The position numbers and the translations under genes are program-made. Of a DNA stretch of 6,311 bases, positions 5,894 to 6,311 are shown one piece after another (the stretch's first letter is position 1; every line of letters starts with the position of its first letter). The notes under the pieces were generated by a model. That model had not been told where the DNA came from. It saw nothing but the letters and a program-made list of their open reading frames with translations, and searched no databases. Source of the stretch: an uncultured Bacillota bacterium (GTDB lineage Bacteria > Bacillota > UBA994 > UBA5500); assembly GCA_937874815.1 (NCBI GenBank), contig CALNBW010000210.1:1-6311 (forward strand), written 5' to 3'.

Positions 5894-6193
5894 TTGACAG
5901 TTGCCAGTAAATTTGCCGCCACTGTAGCCAGTGCAGAATCGGTTGCCGCAGATCTAAAGACGTTTGCCTTGGAGACGAAAGACCAGCAAGCCAAGCAGAT
6001 GTTTCAGCAGCTAGCGCAGACGATGGACAATACAGTTAGTCAGTTGCGCAACCGTTTGACCTATATCATGCAGGAAGAACCGCAATACGCCAGTGAGATC
6101 CAACCCACATTTGGTAGCTCCTTGGTTACCACACAGAATAATGTGGTGCAGAACACGGAGACAACCGAGCCACCCATAAAGCCTTCACTTTAA
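5894..6193 (+). CDS. DUF1657 small protein
   Basis: This 99-residue protein starts (M)TVASKFAATVASAE and continues with the DUF1657 signature: two helices with ADLKTFALETKDQQAKQMF and then LRNRLTYIMQEEPQY (PF07870). The first 65 or so residues cover the whole domain. The remaining 34, rich in Gln, Asn, Thr and Pro and ending PPIKPSL, form a low-complexity tail that is probably disordered. DUF1657 proteins occur in spore-forming Bacillota, often beside spoVA-type genes linked to spore germination or dipicolinate transport. No such gene is visible here, so this copy is solitary within the window. The start is TTG at 5894, 8 nt after GGAGG (5881-5885); an upstream in-frame TTG at 5879 overlaps that site and is rejected. 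There is no signal peptide or membrane segment. Confidence 0.88.
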   Translation: MTVASKFAATVASAESVAADLKTFALETKDQQAKQMFQQLAQTMDNTVSQLRNRLTYIMQEEPQYASEIQPTFGSSLVTTQNNVVQNTETTEPPIKPSL

Positions 6194-6211
6194 AGTTATC
6201 TGCAGCCACGG

Positions 6212-6257
6212 GGACGGTCGCCTTGGCCGGTGTTTGCACCAGCCAAAGTGACCGTCC
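6212..6257. repeat. Long imperfect hairpin, REP-like element
   Basis: GGACGGTC (6212-6219) pairs with GACCGTCC (6250-6257). The pairing continues inward through TTGG/CCAA and GGTG/CACC to a 4-nt loop TTTG (6233-6236), about 21 pairs with two C/A mismatches and one G-T pair. It starts 18 bp after the DUF1657 stop but has no T-run after it, so it is not a standard terminator. The CACGGGGACGGT lead-in resembles REP hairpins associated with REP-associated transposases in many Clostridia; this resemblance is from memory. Confidence 0.6.
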
Positions 6258-6311
6258 AAGACCACTGAAGAAGTCCCTTAAAGTCCGGGAGAAGGTCGTT
6301 GGTCCTGCGTA
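6258..6311 (+). other. Unassigned structured tail at window end
   Basis: No gene is visible. AAGTCC occurs twice 10 bp apart (6271-6276, 6281-6286). TCCC (6274-6277) can pair with GGGA (6287-6290), and GACC (6260-6263) with GGTC (6294-6297), so a second hairpin may follow the REP-like one. The sequence is cut by the window edge and its role cannot be judged. Confidence 0.25.

Noticed and set aside
5537..5897. Open frames crossing the tRNA-Leu region on both strands
   Set aside because: They are translations of the tRNA, its terminator and promoter. Such peptides (for example RRWESNPH) are a well-known false annotation over tRNA genes.

Overview
The window looks like chromosomal DNA from a spore-forming Bacillota (Firmicutes), of the Clostridia/Negativicutes kind. 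Four things point there: strong GGAGG ribosome binding sites 8-9 nt before nearly every start, with frequent GTG and TTG starts; DUF1540 and DUF1657 proteins, families typical of endospore formers; a CsoR-type copper operator; and SLH-like (surface-layer homology) sequence at the C-terminus of an exported oxidoreductase. The genus cannot be fixed from the sequence alone.

Layout, left to right. Positions 36-95 hold a degenerate 20-bp tandem repeat. A minus-strand gene (106-477) encodes a tandem DUF1540 cysteine-rich protein. A 55-residue single-span membrane protein (578-745, minus) follows. It is divergent from a 121-residue alpha/beta protein of YflT/17M-like type (836-1201, plus). A strong promoter with two C/G palindromes, one matching a CsoR operator, drives a complete Cu(+)-exporting P-type ATPase, CopA (1283-3553). 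A 67-bp inverted-repeat element separates copA from a gene for an exported or membrane-anchored FAD-dependent oxidoreductase (3721-5616). A minus-strand tRNA-Leu(CAA), with a near-ideal promoter and terminator, sits convergent to it (5667-5751). A DUF1657 small protein (5894-6193) comes next, then a REP-like long hairpin (6212-6257) and a partly structured tail running off the window.

Functionally this is a patchwork of single-gene units rather than one operon. copA is a self-contained copper-efflux unit; neither its likely regulator (CsoR) nor a chaperone (CopZ) is encoded here. The small proteins are consistent with stress or spore functions, but no spoVA genes are present. I see no CRISPR array, transposase, phage gene or toxin-antitoxin pair. 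The most unusual items are the small membrane protein, the oxidoreductase/SLH-like architecture, the double-palindrome copper promoter and the three intergenic inverted-repeat or repeat elements.
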